From positions 1,612,001 to 1,676,000 of the forward strand of contig NZ_MODU01000004.1 in the NCBI RefSeq assembly GCF_001885075.1: DNA of 64,000 nt. The letters are read 5' to 3'. The stretch comes from Alteromonas sp. V450 (GTDB taxonomy: Bacteria; Pseudomonadota; Gammaproteobacteria; Enterobacterales; Alteromonadaceae). The translations under genes were made by a program, and so were the position numbers. The notes under the pieces are model-generated. The model did not search any database. It saw nothing but the letters and a program-made list of their open reading frames with translations, and was not told where the DNA came from. Below are positions 1-7,849 of the stretch, piece after piece; position 1 is the stretch's first letter, and each line of letters starts with the position of its first letter.

Positions 1-138
1 AAAAAACGGAATGATGTCTCCATCAAAAACAAGCGCGAATTTAGACGTCTGAACAAAGTTAATGGCGTTGACGTAAACGATGTACAACCCGAAAGAAAAT
101 GTGAACTCAGACAAAAAATCAGTAAAAGAAATATTCAT
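1..138 (-). CDS. possible partial unknown protein, truncated by left edge
   Basis: On the minus strand an ATG at 138 opens a frame that stays open for 46 codons to the window edge, preceded by GAGG five bases upstream. The predicted peptide begins MNISFTDFLSEF and is hydrophobic and aromatic-rich, so it could be the N-terminus of a membrane protein. The opposite strand is also open in the codon-aligned frame from base 1 to a TAA at 154 and would encode the lysine- and arginine-rich C-terminus of some protein. Both frames use RNY-type codons, so the coding strand cannot be decided from composition. I prefer the minus strand because of its ribosome binding site and the same-strand neighbour. 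I recognise no family. Confidence 0.3.
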   Translation of the reverse strand, partial: MNISFTDFLSEFTFSFGLYIVYVNAINFVQTSKFALVFDGDIIPFF

Positions 139-300
139 GTTAACCTCAAAAAATAAGAAAGCGGAAACACCGGTTGTATCAAAAATACCATTTCTCCCAC
201 AGCGTTTACATACGGACCTTGGTACAGAATTTATTGCGGAGAATGTTTAAAAAGAAGCAGCTGTGAAGAGCTCGTACATTTGGAAAGTAGCTTTAGTTCG

Positions 301-756
301 CTAATTATCGATTGTTTCAGGGGGAGGAGTGACAACAGGAGGCGTAATTAATGTCCGTCTAATGGCAATAGTTACCCAACCACCAATGTATATTTGATCG
401 TATTCGGTTCTGACGTTGCCACGTTCTTGTACAACGGTCCTGGTATCACCGTCTTCAGGCATATCGGGCAAGGGCAAAGAGTTTATAGAATTATCGCGCG
501 ACAGACTGCAGCGCTCTATCTCGTAAATCACTTGAACTGGAAGAGTCCGGTCCAAGTGACTTAGAGCTGTTGTTTCCATTGTAGTATCGAATTCTACAGA
601 ATCGTAAATTTCTGAATCTTTCGATATAAACTCATAACTTACAAGTGAGCAATACTTATCTTTACTGTTGGAAACCTTTACCTCACTTTTCGCTGTCGTA
701 CTTACAACCAATAACAGTACAAAAACAAATGCTAATACTCCGTCAACTATCTTCAT
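301..756 (-). CDS. secreted hypothetical protein
   Basis: A 151-residue protein of unknown function. Residues 1-24 form a clear Sec-type signal peptide: Lys2, a hydrophobic stretch rich in V, F and L, then a small-residue region TTAKS before likely cleavage. The mature part has two cysteines (in KYCSL and ERCSL) that could form a disulphide in the periplasm, and ends in a proline-rich tail (TPPVVTPPPET). It is probably exported. The ATG at 756 is the only sensible start because it places the signal peptide at the N-terminus. The neighbours are also small unknown genes, which suggests an accessory region. I do not recognise a domain. Confidence 0.6.
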   Translation of the reverse strand: MKIVDGVLAFVFVLLLVVSTTAKSEVKVSNSKDKYCSLVSYEFISKDSEIYDSVEFDTTMETTALSHLDRTLPVQVIYEIERCSLSRDNSINSLPLPDMPEDGDTRTVVQERGNVRTEYDQIYIGGWVTIAIRRTLITPPVVTPPPETIDN

Positions 757-833
757 GTTTTTTCCTTATTTACTGTTTTACAAACCTAAACCATTTAGGT
801 TAAAAACAGTTACCCCTTTTTTTTAAAAGTCAA

Positions 834-1106
834 TTAAAAACGAGCTAGAACGGTCCTATCCTTGATTACACGATTTGGATGATCGTACACAATTTCATTA
901 TTTCCGTTCACGAGCCCAACTGCATTTTGCGACCAATATTTTGCCACTTTAAATTTTGGGCCATCCTTAACTTCCCATAGAAAGTGAATAGGCTCACGAA
1001 GGGCTTTCGAATAAGCGGCTGAAGGCATCCCCATATCTCTAACTTTCTTACAATAATTTACAGCTTCAAGGATTAAATTTAGTCTTTGAATCTCTTCCAT
1101 AATCAT
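834..1106 (-). CDS. small hypothetical protein
   Basis: A 90-residue soluble protein without signal peptide or membrane segment. It opens with a predicted helix (EEIQRLNLILEAVNYCKK) and continues into a mixed, probably beta-rich half with motifs FLWEVKDGPKFKVAKYW and NEIVYDHPNRV. Two ATG codons lie close together (M1 and M3), and either could be the start; no strong Shine-Dalgarno is visible for either. It lies in the same orientation as the secreted gene downstream but is separated by about 80 bases, so co-transcription is uncertain. Family and role are unknown. Confidence 0.55.
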   Translation of the reverse strand: MIMEEIQRLNLILEAVNYCKKVRDMGMPSAAYSKALREPIHFLWEVKDGPKFKVAKYWSQNAVGLVNGNNEIVYDHPNRVIKDRTVLARF

Positions 1107-1203
1107 TCACTTGCATGACAGCTTATTACTGAGGCTTCATAGTAATACCCGTTTCCCCATGAAAAACCATTATCTCTGTTTTCATAGGAAGAGTGTTAGC
1201 CGT

Positions 1204-1470
1204 CTAGTTTACGTACAAACATTCCCTTAGTATGCGTGTTCGTGACCGCCAGATTTTGGCACTCATCGGCAGCCGGGAACAGAAACCCTTGGATATTAAC
1301 GCGTTTAAACCAGCTGATAGCGGGAGCGGATATTGGATATTTTCTACTCGCATGTCCGCTTCAAACAATACGCGGACACTCTCTTGGACCAAATTTGCTA
1401 TTTCTTTCATTGGGTTGGCGACCGAATAGTTTACAGATATTGGTAATCGCGTATTATTTTGATGGGACAA
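1204..1470 (-). CDS. doubtful hypothetical ORF
   Basis: An 88-codon minus-strand frame. From Met21 (MKEIANLVQESVRVL) onward it has protein-like composition and acceptable codon use, ending SAKIWRSRTRILREC. Two shorter plus-strand frames cover the same bases, so at most one is real. No Shine-Dalgarno is visible before Met1 or Met21. It lies divergently upstream of the serine hydrolase gene, whose promoter would have to sit inside it if it is real. I list it because there is no better explanation for this stretch, but it may be non-coding. Confidence 0.25.
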   Translation of the reverse strand: MSHQNNTRLPISVNYSVANPMKEIANLVQESVRVLFEADMRVENIQYPLPLSAGLNALISKGFCSRLPMSAKIWRSRTRILRECLYVN

Positions 1471-1493
1471 AAAGAGAGTAATAGGGAATGTTT

Positions 1494-2723
1494 ATGAGAA
1501 AATTAGTAATGTCGTTAACGATATTCTTTTTTGCTTTTGTCTGCGCATTTGCATTACTGCTCTCCATACAATATTCACCAACGTATGTTTTTCGTTTAGT
1601 AACAATGCATGTTGCAGATATTAACGATTATCAATTCTTCCCTAAGCGTTCGATTGAAGAGAGTAGTTCACCATCAAAATTCCAATCGAAATCCCGAGAG
1701 CAATATATTGAGTCGCTATTTGACAGACGACTAGAAGTATCTGGTTTTGATTCTTTCGACGACTGGGTTCTGAAGTCTCAAACTACGTCTCTTATCGTCA
1801 TTCGTAACGACGAAATTCTCTACGAGAAATACTTTAATGGTTTTTCAAGGGAATCCTATTTTCACTCTCAATCAATGGCTAAGTCATTTATATCGTTTTT
1901 AATTGGGGTAGCGATTGATGAAGGCGTTATCGAAAGTGTTGATGACTCAATTGTAAAATACATACCGATTTTGGCTGAGCGAGACATTAGGTTTAATAGC
2001 ATCACTATTCGCCATTTATTGGAAATGAGATCAGGATTGAAATATACGACTCACTATATACCTTTTACCAATATTCATTCACCTTGGCACGACGAGGCTA
2101 TTGGATATTATCACAATCATATGCGAGATAGGCTGCTCAACGATATCGAAGTTGAAAATGCCCCCGGAGAGCTTTTCGAATACAACAATTACAATACAAG
2201 TTTTCTAGGAATGATTATTGAAAATGCTACGGGTAAAACCGTTTCTAATTACCTGGAAGAAAAATTATGGCAGCAAATCATGGAATACGATGCATTTTTC
2301 TCACTAGACAGCAGGGAGTCTGGTTTTGAATACATGCCGAGCCGATTGATAGCTAGAGCTATTGATTACGCGAGGTTTGGTATGTTGTATCTTAATAACG
2401 GCGAGTTGCAGAGAAAGCAGTTAGTATCAGCATCGTGGGTAAAGCAAAGCCTTTCTGAAATTTCTAGCTCTTCGCCGGACATCTATCCAGACTGGTTCAA
2501 TAGCAATAAGTGTGAGAGAACATATTACAGTTTTCATTGGTGGGGCCATGTTAATTGCGATGGCACAAAGCAGTTTTTTGCAACTGGTAATCTTGGTCAA
2601 AATATCTACGTCATACCAGACTTGCAAATAGTAATAGTTCATACGGGAAATTCGTTAAAATATTACGGTGATCAGGATATGTGGCACATTGCTAAACTGT
2701 TAAGAAAAGATCTAATTAAGTGA
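1494..2723 (+). CDS. serine beta-lactamase-family hydrolase (COG1680 type)
   Basis: Class C beta-lactamase/penicillin-binding-protein fold, the group that also holds esterases and 6-aminohexanoate-dimer hydrolases. Counting from an ATG at 1488, residues 8-28 are a hydrophobic signal or anchor, and the catalytic SxxK is SMAK (Ser129, Lys132) after FHSQ. The YxN motif is YNN (232-234), and the third box is HTG (385-387) in place of KTG. The ATG at 1494 is preferred because AGGGA lies six bases upstream of it, whereas it abuts the ATG at 1488. The enzyme probably acts in the periplasm or at the inner membrane on an ester or amide; the substrate cannot be told. The HTG box and the surroundings argue for an esterase or amidase rather than a resistance beta-lactamase. 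It appears to be a single-gene unit. Confidence 0.8.
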   Translation: MRKLVMSLTIFFFAFVCAFALLLSIQYSPTYVFRLVTMHVADINDYQFFPKRSIEESSSPSKFQSKSREQYIESLFDRRLEVSGFDSFDDWVLKSQTTSLIVIRNDEILYEKYFNGFSRESYFHSQSMAKSFISFLIGVAIDEGVIESVDDSIVKYIPILAERDIRFNSITIRHLLEMRSGLKYTTHYIPFTNIHSPWHDEAIGYYHNHMRDRLLNDIEVENAPGELFEYNNYNTSFLGMIIENATGKTVSNYLEEKLWQQIMEYDAFFSLDSRESGFEYMPSRLIARAIDYARFGMLYLNNGELQRKQLVSASWVKQSLSEISSSSPDIYPDWFNSNKCERTYYSFHWWGHVNCDGTKQFFATGNLGQNIYVIPDLQIVIVHTGNSLKYYGDQDMWHIAKLLRKDLIK

Positions 2724-2975
2724 AACAAAGATAACTGGAATGGCTAAGCATTCCTGTTCAGAGGTGGGTATCTGTTCTTTCTGCCGTTTAATTTCAAATA
2801 TTCTAATCAGACAGATCAAGTTGAGACTGATTCACCTTAGTGAACAAAATACTTTTTCTCTCAAGATTTGTACGACAAACCTTATGATATAGAGAGTTTG
2901 TCACTAATGTTTTCCCTTGTAGAACGATATCTGACCAGCTAATATCAAATTTCATTTATTACAAAAGGATAGGTT

Positions 2976-3572
2976 ATGTTGCGTACTTTATTCGCTTTGC
3001 CGTTGCTCTGTATAACGCCATTCTCGACGTTAGCAAGCACGACTACTCCCCCTAACTCTCTCTATGTTCTGCAACTTGCAAGCAATTTAGGCTGCGAATC
3101 TCTTGAAATTGAATTATTGCCTGAGTCTGGCGAAAAAGCTTATGCATTAACCTATAACACAAGTGCTTATGCCGCCGTAGAGCTAAAGCCTGGAAATTAT
3201 CAGTTTGGTAAAGTCAGCTGTGAAACAGACGGAACAAAACAGGTGTTGAATATTCTTGAAGGACAACTACCTCCATTAAACCTTGCTGAAGAAAAGATTT
3301 ACTTTGGAGGGAAGCTCATCTTTAAGCAAAGTTCTGCGCTCGCGCTAAACGACGCACCAGATGTTTTAGATAACTGCCCTCGTCACACAAGTCGAGCACG
3401 CGGCACACCGAATAATTCTTGTCGCGACGGAAACGGCATCAGTACGGGCCCGAAGAAAATTAAAAAAGTTGATGTTTTTGCCCCAATCGTTGAAGAAAAA
3501 GACATTTCGATAGTGAGAAACGCTTTTAACGTAACTGAATCTGAAATAGCGTATTTACCGCTACAACAATAA
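2976..3572 (+). CDS. exported hypothetical protein
   Basis: A 198-residue protein with a typical signal peptide (MLRTLFALPLLCITPFSTLAS, cleavage likely after the ALAS-like end near residue 20). The mature region begins with TTTPPNSLYVLQLAS and has about 90 residues of apparent beta structure, then a cysteine-containing linker (DNCPRHTSRARGTPNNSC), a basic patch GPKKIKKV, and a C-terminal region ending in LPLQQ. Four cysteines remain after processing and could form two disulphides. AAAGGA lies nine bases before the ATG and fits a ribosome binding site. No family is recognised. It is followed by a hairpin and a convergent peptidase gene. Confidence 0.65.
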   Translation: MLRTLFALPLLCITPFSTLASTTTPPNSLYVLQLASNLGCESLEIELLPESGEKAYALTYNTSAYAAVELKPGNYQFGKVSCETDGTKQVLNILEGQLPPLNLAEEKIYFGGKLIFKQSSALALNDAPDVLDNCPRHTSRARGTPNNSCRDGNGISTGPKKIKKVDVFAPIVEEKDISIVRNAFNVTESEIAYLPLQQ

Positions 3573-3596
3573 TGACCAGCTAAAAAGCGTGCTTAT

Positions 3597-3625
3597 GCCT
3601 AAGGTGCTGTATTGACACCTTTGGC
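3597..3625. terminator. hairpin between convergent genes
   Basis: GCCTAAGGTG and CACCTTTGGC (3597-3606 and 3616-3625) pair with one mismatch around a nine-base loop. On the minus strand a TTTTT run follows about ten bases after the stem, so it may end transcripts of the peptidase gene and possibly those of the convergent exported protein. The T-tract is not directly adjacent, which makes this a moderate candidate. Confidence 0.4.
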
Positions 3626-3712
3626 ATGCTTGATGCCAAGCCGAAGTTCAAACAAAGTACATAAACCGTAACTGTGCGACTGACATCGTAAGTCGCAATT
3701 AGCTTCCTCGTT

Positions 3713-4777
3713 TTAAGGTTTTCTCCATCGCGCTTTGATCCCACGGGTATCAATATGGATAAACGGCCCTCGATGTGGTTTTGGTCCGTACACACCAAGA
3801 CCACCAATTAAGCCCTTATATTCACTGCGTTTGTTAAGCTCGCCAATCATGGCCGCCATAACGTCTGCATCTTTAATATTTATCTTTCCGTCTTGGTTTA
3901 AGTCGTCCATTCTGTAGTTACCGTCATTATCTACAAAAATGTCGGCAGCATCGCCATAGACATGTCGGCTAAATTTAACGTTGCCGATAGCTTTATTGTA
4001 TTGCGGAGTTCTGTAGCCGCTCATGATCACCATATTTGAAACATTAATGTTGTTTATGTTCATTTCCCTTCTTAGCATTTCCAGCTTCAAAAGCAGAGAC
4101 GGACGAAGATACACGAACTTTGGATAACCAGAACGCTGTTTACTGGTAAATTCCTTTAGTTTGAAATGAGGTGACAACAATAGCTCTCGGTTCTTTTGAG
4201 TTACTTCAATAAAACCTTCAGGCTCTACGTAAACATCTTTATTTTTAATTTCACTCTCATCTGGGTAGGGCCCGATATGGTAATATTTTAGGCGTCCGCC
4301 TTGGACTTCCTCTGCGGGTATCATTACAAACACATTCAAAATCAGATTAACGTGTCCGTCTTCACTTCTTATCTCTAAACGCTGCTCACCTGGTGAGTCT
4401 TTGGCCTGCCAATGCCATGTCATCGGCTCAATTTTTTCGATCTTCACGCCATCTTCAAACAGCTGATAGGTTTTATTCGGTTGCGGATAAATAATCTCAA
4501 GCTCGGTCACCTCATTAGGCAGCACGAATAACGAAAACACATTGTAGGGCACTACAATGTTATCGATTTTCAAACTAAATTCAGCGTCGTCTAGGTGATC
4601 TTTGTTTTCAACCACAACGGGCTCATGCGGGGCTGCTTGAGGCATTTCTTGATTAGCTTTCCCCATAGCCATATCAATGTTTTTTTCATCTGAACTAGGC
4701 ATGGCCGGTACCGAAATCATGCTAAATATTGCCACTAGTAAAGCGCTCATTGTCATCATACCTTTTGTTACCTTCAT
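3713..4777 (-). CDS. exported M15-family (YcbK/DUF882-like) peptidase with EF-hand-like insertion
   Basis: Probable periplasmic murein peptidase of 354 residues. Residues 1-28 are a signal peptide. Residues 68-155 look like an Ig-like beta domain. The C-terminal third is the catalytic M15/DUF882 domain, with SGYRTPQYN (253-261), SRHVYGDAADI giving zinc ligands His272 and Asp279, and FIHID giving His341. Between the second and third ligands sits DLNQDGKINIKD (292-303), a near-perfect calcium-binding EF-hand or dockerin-type loop. The gene lies 18 bases after the L,D-transpeptidase gene on the same strand, the same pairing as ycbB-ycbK in Escherichia coli. They are probably one operon acting on peptidoglycan cross-links. 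The exact bond cleaved is not known. Confidence 0.8.
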   Translation of the reverse strand: MKVTKGMMTMSALLVAIFSMISVPAMPSSDEKNIDMAMGKANQEMPQAAPHEPVVVENKDHLDDAEFSLKIDNIVVPYNVFSLFVLPNEVTELEIIYPQPNKTYQLFEDGVKIEKIEPMTWHWQAKDSPGEQRLEIRSEDGHVNLILNVFVMIPAEEVQGGRLKYYHIGPYPDESEIKNKDVYVEPEGFIEVTQKNRELLLSPHFKLKEFTSKQRSGYPKFVYLRPSLLLKLEMLRREMNINNINVSNMVIMSGYRTPQYNKAIGNVKFSRHVYGDAADIFVDNDGNYRMDDLNQDGKINIKDADVMAAMIGELNKRSEYKGLIGGLGVYGPKPHRGPFIHIDTRGIKARWRKP

Positions 4778-4795
4778 TATTTGTTTGCTCTTTTA

Positions 4796-6184
4796 TTATA
4801 AAGACGCGACCTGATTGAGCGCCTCGGCGTCACGTCTATCGCGTTGATAAATATCGTTTCTAAAGTTCACCTTTCCGTTCTCATCGGTCCATGCCGTCCA
4901 GTAGACCAAATGAATAGGAAGTGGCTCTTCAAGATGAAAGGTTTTCGACTGCTTTAATTCGCGGGCTGATATTACATTATCCATTAAGCTTGCTACGCCC
5001 TGCTCTTCTGCAATTAACTGTGCTAAAGAGAAAGGGTCTTGCAGTCTGATGCAGCCGTGAGACGCTGCGCGGTTGGTTTCGTCGAACCACTGTTGATAGG
5101 GCGTGTCATGCACGTACACCGCATGACGATTTGGAAAAAGATATTTAACCTTACCTAACGGATTTTTGTCGCTCGGTAGCTTTACAAGAAAATGGTCAAA
5201 CTGATAAGGCTTAATGTTTTGCCAATCAATTGAACTGGGGTCGACTAGCTCATCATCGACAAAGCTATTTTTACGAATAACAATATTGTTTTCTTCTAGG
5301 TAGTCAGGGTTGTCTGCTACTTTCGGAGCAATTTCTTTTGTCGCTATTGAAAGAGGAATACGCCATTCTGGGTTAACTACGAATTTTTCAATATGATCGC
5401 TAAAAGAAGGGGTGGCCCAGCTCGGTTTACCGACTACCACATCTTTCGTGGCTTTTATCTCACCTCGACTAATATAACGAAGGCGATATTCAGGAATGTT
5501 TACCAACACGTAAGCATCGCTGTCTTTTTCTTCGAACATTTCTAAACGCGTAATATTTAGCGCTAGTTGCTTCGCTTTCTCGTTTGCGGTCACATTGAGG
5601 GCAGCAAGGGTTTTTCTTCCAACAATACCGTCTACCACAAGGCCATGACGTCGCTGAAAATCTTCCACTGCGGCTTCTACATCTTCATTGTAAACGCATG
5701 GCGCGGCACTACTCGACGTTAGTGCGTGCGTACAGTTTGTATTTAATGAGGTATATTCTTTGCCCAAACGGGAGACCAACGCAGTTATAGCTTGAGCTTC
5801 GTCTTCACCGAGGGTGAATGCTTCGTCAGTTTCAGGCTTTTTCAATGCGCCATGCTTAAGAAGCACGTCTTCGTTTAAGGCTTCCCAGCCCCCCTGTTGA
5901 GCAATAGAGTAATAAAAAGCATAGGCTCTTTTCATTTGCTCTAACTGGGTTTGCAAAACAGAAATAGTGCCATTCTCTTCTGACGCTTTTGCCGTTGAAG
6001 TGGAAACGGTCGAGGCAACACCTACCAAGGGTACCCAGAACGTAGCAGCAACAATAATGAGCTTTTTCGCCATGCTGAAAGCTCGCTTTCTATGCGCTGA
6101 GAAGCGACCAAAAGCGTGCACATGTAAACAATTACTCTGGTGCAACTGGGTAGTATGCTTAACGGTTCGATGTTCGGTCTCCAT
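4796..6184 (-). CDS. L,D-transpeptidase (YcbB/LdtD-like)
   Basis: Periplasmic enzyme that makes 3-3 cross-links in peptidoglycan. The 462-residue form starts at ATG 6184, preceded by a strong AAGGAAAGG. An upstream ATG at 6217 lacks this, and the next ATG (6073, MAKKL) starts nearer the membrane segment. Residues 38-58 form the membrane anchor or signal. A peptidoglycan-binding type 1 domain lies near 165-200 (EDFQRRHGLVVDGIVG). The YkuD catalytic domain covers about 225-395, with the motif HDTPYQQW...SHGCIRLQDP; the catalytic cysteine is Cys378. It is shorter than E. coli YcbB. It is followed by the M15 peptidase gene, suggesting coupled synthesis and trimming of cross-links. Confidence 0.88.
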   Translation of the reverse strand: METEHRTVKHTTQLHQSNCLHVHAFGRFSAHRKRAFSMAKKLIIVAATFWVPLVGVASTVSTSTAKASEENGTISVLQTQLEQMKRAYAFYYSIAQQGGWEALNEDVLLKHGALKKPETDEAFTLGEDEAQAITALVSRLGKEYTSLNTNCTHALTSSSAAPCVYNEDVEAAVEDFQRRHGLVVDGIVGRKTLAALNVTANEKAKQLALNITRLEMFEEKDSDAYVLVNIPEYRLRYISRGEIKATKDVVVGKPSWATPSFSDHIEKFVVNPEWRIPLSIATKEIAPKVADNPDYLEENNIVIRKNSFVDDELVDPSSIDWQNIKPYQFDHFLVKLPSDKNPLGKVKYLFPNRHAVYVHDTPYQQWFDETNRAASHGCIRLQDPFSLAQLIAEEQGVASLMDNVISARELKQSKTFHLEEPLPIHLVYWTAWTDENGKVNFRNDIYQRDRRDAEALNQVASL

Positions 6185-6500
6185 TTTTCCTTTCCTTGAA
6201 AATAAACACATAGTCAAGGTCGCAAAACGAGTGCCAAGGGAATATAGTCAGCGCAATCTATTGAAAAATATGATTTATTTGCATAATTGAGAGATAGAAA
6301 AACTTAGATAACAGAATTATTATGTGTAGGTAATTCAGTTTTTACGTAAGATTTTTACAGGAAAAGGTTAGAAAACAGCCGTAAATTTTACAAAAATAGA
6401 CGTGTTTGGGAGAAATACACCAACACTCGTTCCTGCGATACCATCAATATGAAGTATGTATTTACCTATAAAAGCTTTCATCCGTGCTGTAACGCTTAAC
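6185..6500. other. intergenic, no gene seen
   Basis: About 316 AT-rich bases between the L,D-transpeptidase start and the acetyltransferase stop. It must hold the promoter of the L,D-transpeptidase operon, but I cannot assign boxes with confidence. Only short hairpins are visible (for example GAATTA and TAATTC near 6313-6335). No open frame with a ribosome binding site stands out. Confidence 0.5.
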
Positions 6501-6995
6501 TTATCTCAACGTGGCAAAAATATGGCTATCGTAAAAATGTCCATTCTTGAAAATAGCGCGCCGTAATATGGCTTCTGGTTCAAAGCCAGCATCCAACAAT
6601 AACTTCTGTGACGCTTTATTAGGCGAAAAAACACATGCAAAAATTCGTTCAATATTTGAATTTGAAAAAGTAATATCAAGGATTTGGCACAGCGCTTGGC
6701 GCATAATACCTTTTCGCCAATGAGAGGAACAAAGCCAGTACCCGACTTCTCCAGATCTTTCGTATTCAAAGTTACCAGGGTTGACACCAATACACCCTAC
6801 TAACCTGCCCTCATATTCAATGGCTTTTATAAAGCCTTCAGTACTTCCCTGTTCTACCCACCACGTGGCATCTTCTTTTGTATAAGGGCAGGGAATTTTT
6901 GTCGATAAGTATTGGGTGACCGACGGTTGATTTAAAATTTCCACCAAACTGTCTACATCACTTATTTCGAAATTTCTCAGTGTTACCCTATGCAT
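6501..6995 (-). CDS. GNAT-family N-acetyltransferase (RimJ/RimL type)
   Basis: A 164-residue GCN5-related acetyltransferase. The N-terminal strand VTLRNFEISDVDSLVEIL matches the family start. The acetyl-CoA region is GYWLCSSHWRKGIMRQALCQIL, with the usual R/Q-x-x-G-x-A loop changed to RKGIMRQA. The C-terminal FACVFSPNKASQKLLLDAGFEPEA is characteristic of the RimJ/RimL group. The substrate is unknown; relatives acetylate ribosomal proteins, amino acids or small amines. Its ATG overlaps the stop of the upstream SDR gene by one base (TAATG), so the two genes are translationally coupled. Confidence 0.85.
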   Translation of the reverse strand: MHRVTLRNFEISDVDSLVEILNQPSVTQYLSTKIPCPYTKEDATWWVEQGSTEGFIKAIEYEGRLVGCIGVNPGNFEYERSGEVGYWLCSSHWRKGIMRQALCQILDITFSNSNIERIFACVFSPNKASQKLLLDAGFEPEAILRRAIFKNGHFYDSHIFATLR

Positions 6996-7726
6996 TATCT
7001 TCCACCAGCCACATCAACAAACGACCCAGTAACATAAGAGGCCTGCGATGATAAAAGCCAGACTATTGTCTGCGCCACCTCGTCAGCCGAGCCTCCTCTC
7101 TGCATGGGGATTTGTGGGCTCAACCGCTCTACTCTACTGGGTTCGCCGCCATCCGCGTGAATGTCTGTTTTAATAAAACCAGGTCTTACGCTGTTCACTC
7201 GAATATTTTGTGCAGCAAGTTCTAATGAAAGCCCTTTGGTAAATGAGTCCATCGCCCCTTTTGACGTCGCATAGTCTACATATTCAAAGGGAGCACCGGT
7301 ACGAGAGGCAATAGAAGAAACATTGACGATTGCGCCTCCCGAAACGTTTTGCTTGGTAAAAGCCTTCGAACACAAGAACGCGCTTAGCACATTGGTGTTC
7401 AGTACTTTGGTAAAACGTGCCGCACTGACGTTAATTAACTCAGTTTTGGTAAATAAAACCCCCACATTGTTAACTAGATGTGTTATCTCACCCCATTGAT
7501 TCCTTACATATTCGAACATGTTTATCACTTGCGCTTCGTCAGAAACATCGGCTTTATGAGCAAGTGCAATACCACCATTGTCAGCTATAGAGGCACACAC
7601 GCTATCCGCTGCGTTTTTATCCGATAGATAATTTACGCAAACTTTATAATCGTTTCTTCCCAACAATCTAGCAGTCGCAGCGCCAATGCCGCGACTAGCT
7701 CCTGTGACAATAACTATCTTGCTCAC
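6995..7726 (-). CDS. SDR-family NAD(P)-dependent oxidoreductase
   Basis: Classical short-chain dehydrogenase of 243 residues. The nucleotide-binding motif TGASRGIG is at residues 8-15, NNVG replaces the usual NNAG, the catalytic serine is in VNVSSIASR, and YVDYATSKG carries the YxxxK pair. VRPGFIKT follows. Length and motifs resemble FabG-like and glucose-1-dehydrogenase-like enzymes, but the substrate cannot be predicted. It is the first gene of a two-gene unit with the GNAT gene. The ATG is the only start that keeps the Rossmann strand at the N-terminus. Confidence 0.88.
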   Translation of the reverse strand: MSKIVIVTGASRGIGAATARLLGRNDYKVCVNYLSDKNAADSVCASIADNGGIALAHKADVSDEAQVINMFEYVRNQWGEITHLVNNVGVLFTKTELINVSAARFTKVLNTNVLSAFLCSKAFTKQNVSGGAIVNVSSIASRTGAPFEYVDYATSKGAMDSFTKGLSLELAAQNIRVNSVRPGFIKTDIHADGGEPSRVERLSPQIPMQRGGSADEVAQTIVWLLSSQASYVTGSFVDVAGGR

Positions 7727-7849
7727 TAATTTATTCCCTTAACCCAAGCATTGAATGCAACAATAATCTAACAAGACTACGTTACCAGCTGGTCCCGTCT
7801 TCACAAAGTCTTATTCGCCATTGACAGGTAAACAGAAAACTTCACAATA

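Noticed and set aside
1110..1200. Integron attC site among the small left-end genes
   Set aside because: No convincing pair of core sites or integrase gene was found; the short inverted repeat near 1125-1145 is not enough.
1494..2723. Antibiotic-resistance beta-lactamase
   Set aside because: The third motif is HTG and the overall pattern fits the broad COG1680 esterase group; no basis for a resistance claim.
5967..6290. 107-codon plus-strand open frame
   Set aside because: Antisense to the L,D-transpeptidase N-terminus; no family resemblance and no start signal.
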